The notes under the pieces were generated by a model. It was not told where the DNA came from, searched no databases, and was given only the letters and a program-made list of their open reading frames with translations. Below are positions 5,305 through 5,459 of a DNA stretch of 5,459 nt, in pieces (positions within the stretch are counted from its first letter, which is position 1; every line of letters starts with the position of its first letter). A program made the translations under genes and the position numbers. Source of the stretch: Cyanobacteriota bacterium (GTDB lineage: Bacteria; Cyanobacteriota; Cyanobacteriia; PCC-6307; Cyanobiaceae); the NCBI GenBank assembly GCA_947463165.1, contig CANHSW010000171.1:1-5459 (forward strand). The letters are read 5' to 3'.

Positions 5305-5324
5305 GGGGGCCGGCCCCTGCGGGG
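5305..5324. terminator. GC-rich hairpin between convergent genes
   Basis: In the 45-bp gap after the PepSY gene, GGGG (5306-5309) pairs with CCCC (5314-5317) around CCGG, inside a 12-bp palindrome. CCCC (5314-5317) can alternatively pair with GGGG (5321-5324) around TGC. Position between convergent stops fits a shared terminator. Stems are short and no T-run follows on either strand. Confidence 0.35.
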
Positions 5325-5348
5325 ATTGCGCTAGCCGGTCTTTAGTAG

Positions 5349-5459
5349 TCAGAATTGCTTCGCAAGTGTGTCTGCGACCGCTACTGCAATCTTCTCGCCA
5401 AGATTCTGTCTCGACCACTCCTCTGCGATCATTTCCGTTTGCTGTAGCACCAAATCAAT
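5349..5459 (-). CDS. C-terminal 36 residues of a minus-strand gene, family unknown
   Basis: From the right edge the minus strand is open for 36 codons to TGA at 5351-5349. The peptide includes 'LQQTEMIAEEWSRQN' and then 'LGEKIAVAVADTLAKQF' at the very end, an amphipathic helical tail with normal codon use, more protein-like than the overlapping frames. The start and most of the gene lie outside the window, so no family can be given. It is convergent with the metal-handling operon and ends 45 bp from it. Confidence 0.6.
   Translation of the reverse strand: MDLVLQQTEMIAEEWSRQNLGEKIAVAVADTLAKQF

Overview
The window most likely comes from a cyanobacterium of the Cyanobium/Synechococcus type. The grounds are a DUF3721 mini-protein, a small PepSY-associated membrane protein and a two-repeat DUF305 protein lying together, a perfect HIP1 octamer (GCGATCGC, 1005-1012), and near-absence of Shine-Dalgarno sequences before the likely starts. 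No rRNA, tRNA, CRISPR array, transposase or integrase was seen. The genus is inferred from recall of family distribution, not from a search.

Layout. At 1-564 (minus) lies the N-terminal 188 residues of an exported outer-membrane beta-barrel protein that runs off the left edge. The gap at 565-857 holds a (TGAA)6 microsatellite, a run of degenerate 15-21 bp repeats that is almost free of C on the plus strand, and a weak hairpin. A large periplasmic zinc alkyl-sulfatase of the SdsA/BDS1 class occupies 858-2951 (minus). The next 306 bp are a divergent control region with a 14-bp palindrome on the sulfatase side and a consensus -35 box plus a LexA-box-like sequence on the other side. A 61-residue Cys/His mini-protein follows at 3258-3443 (plus). 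The stretch 3444-3990 is mostly unexplained: it has a doubtful Cys-rich small ORF, what looks like the 3' tail of a minus-strand gene, and a perfect 18-bp hairpin.

From 3991 to 5303 (plus) three exported or membrane proteins form a tight probable operon: DUF305 (His/Met-rich, CopM-like), DUF3721 (Met-rich, two Cys) and a two-helix PepSY-associated protein whose start overlaps the preceding stop. The parsimonious reading is a periplasmic metal-handling cassette, probably copper, but that function is inferred from family and composition. A convergent minus-strand gene enters from the right edge, with only its last 36 codons visible.

Taken together the window is rich in envelope proteins: an outer-membrane barrel, a periplasmic ester hydrolase and a periplasmic/inner-membrane metal cassette. 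The parts least explained by known families are the hairpin against the DUF305 start, the C-depleted repeat tract, and the possible SOS-type operator before the 61-residue ORF.
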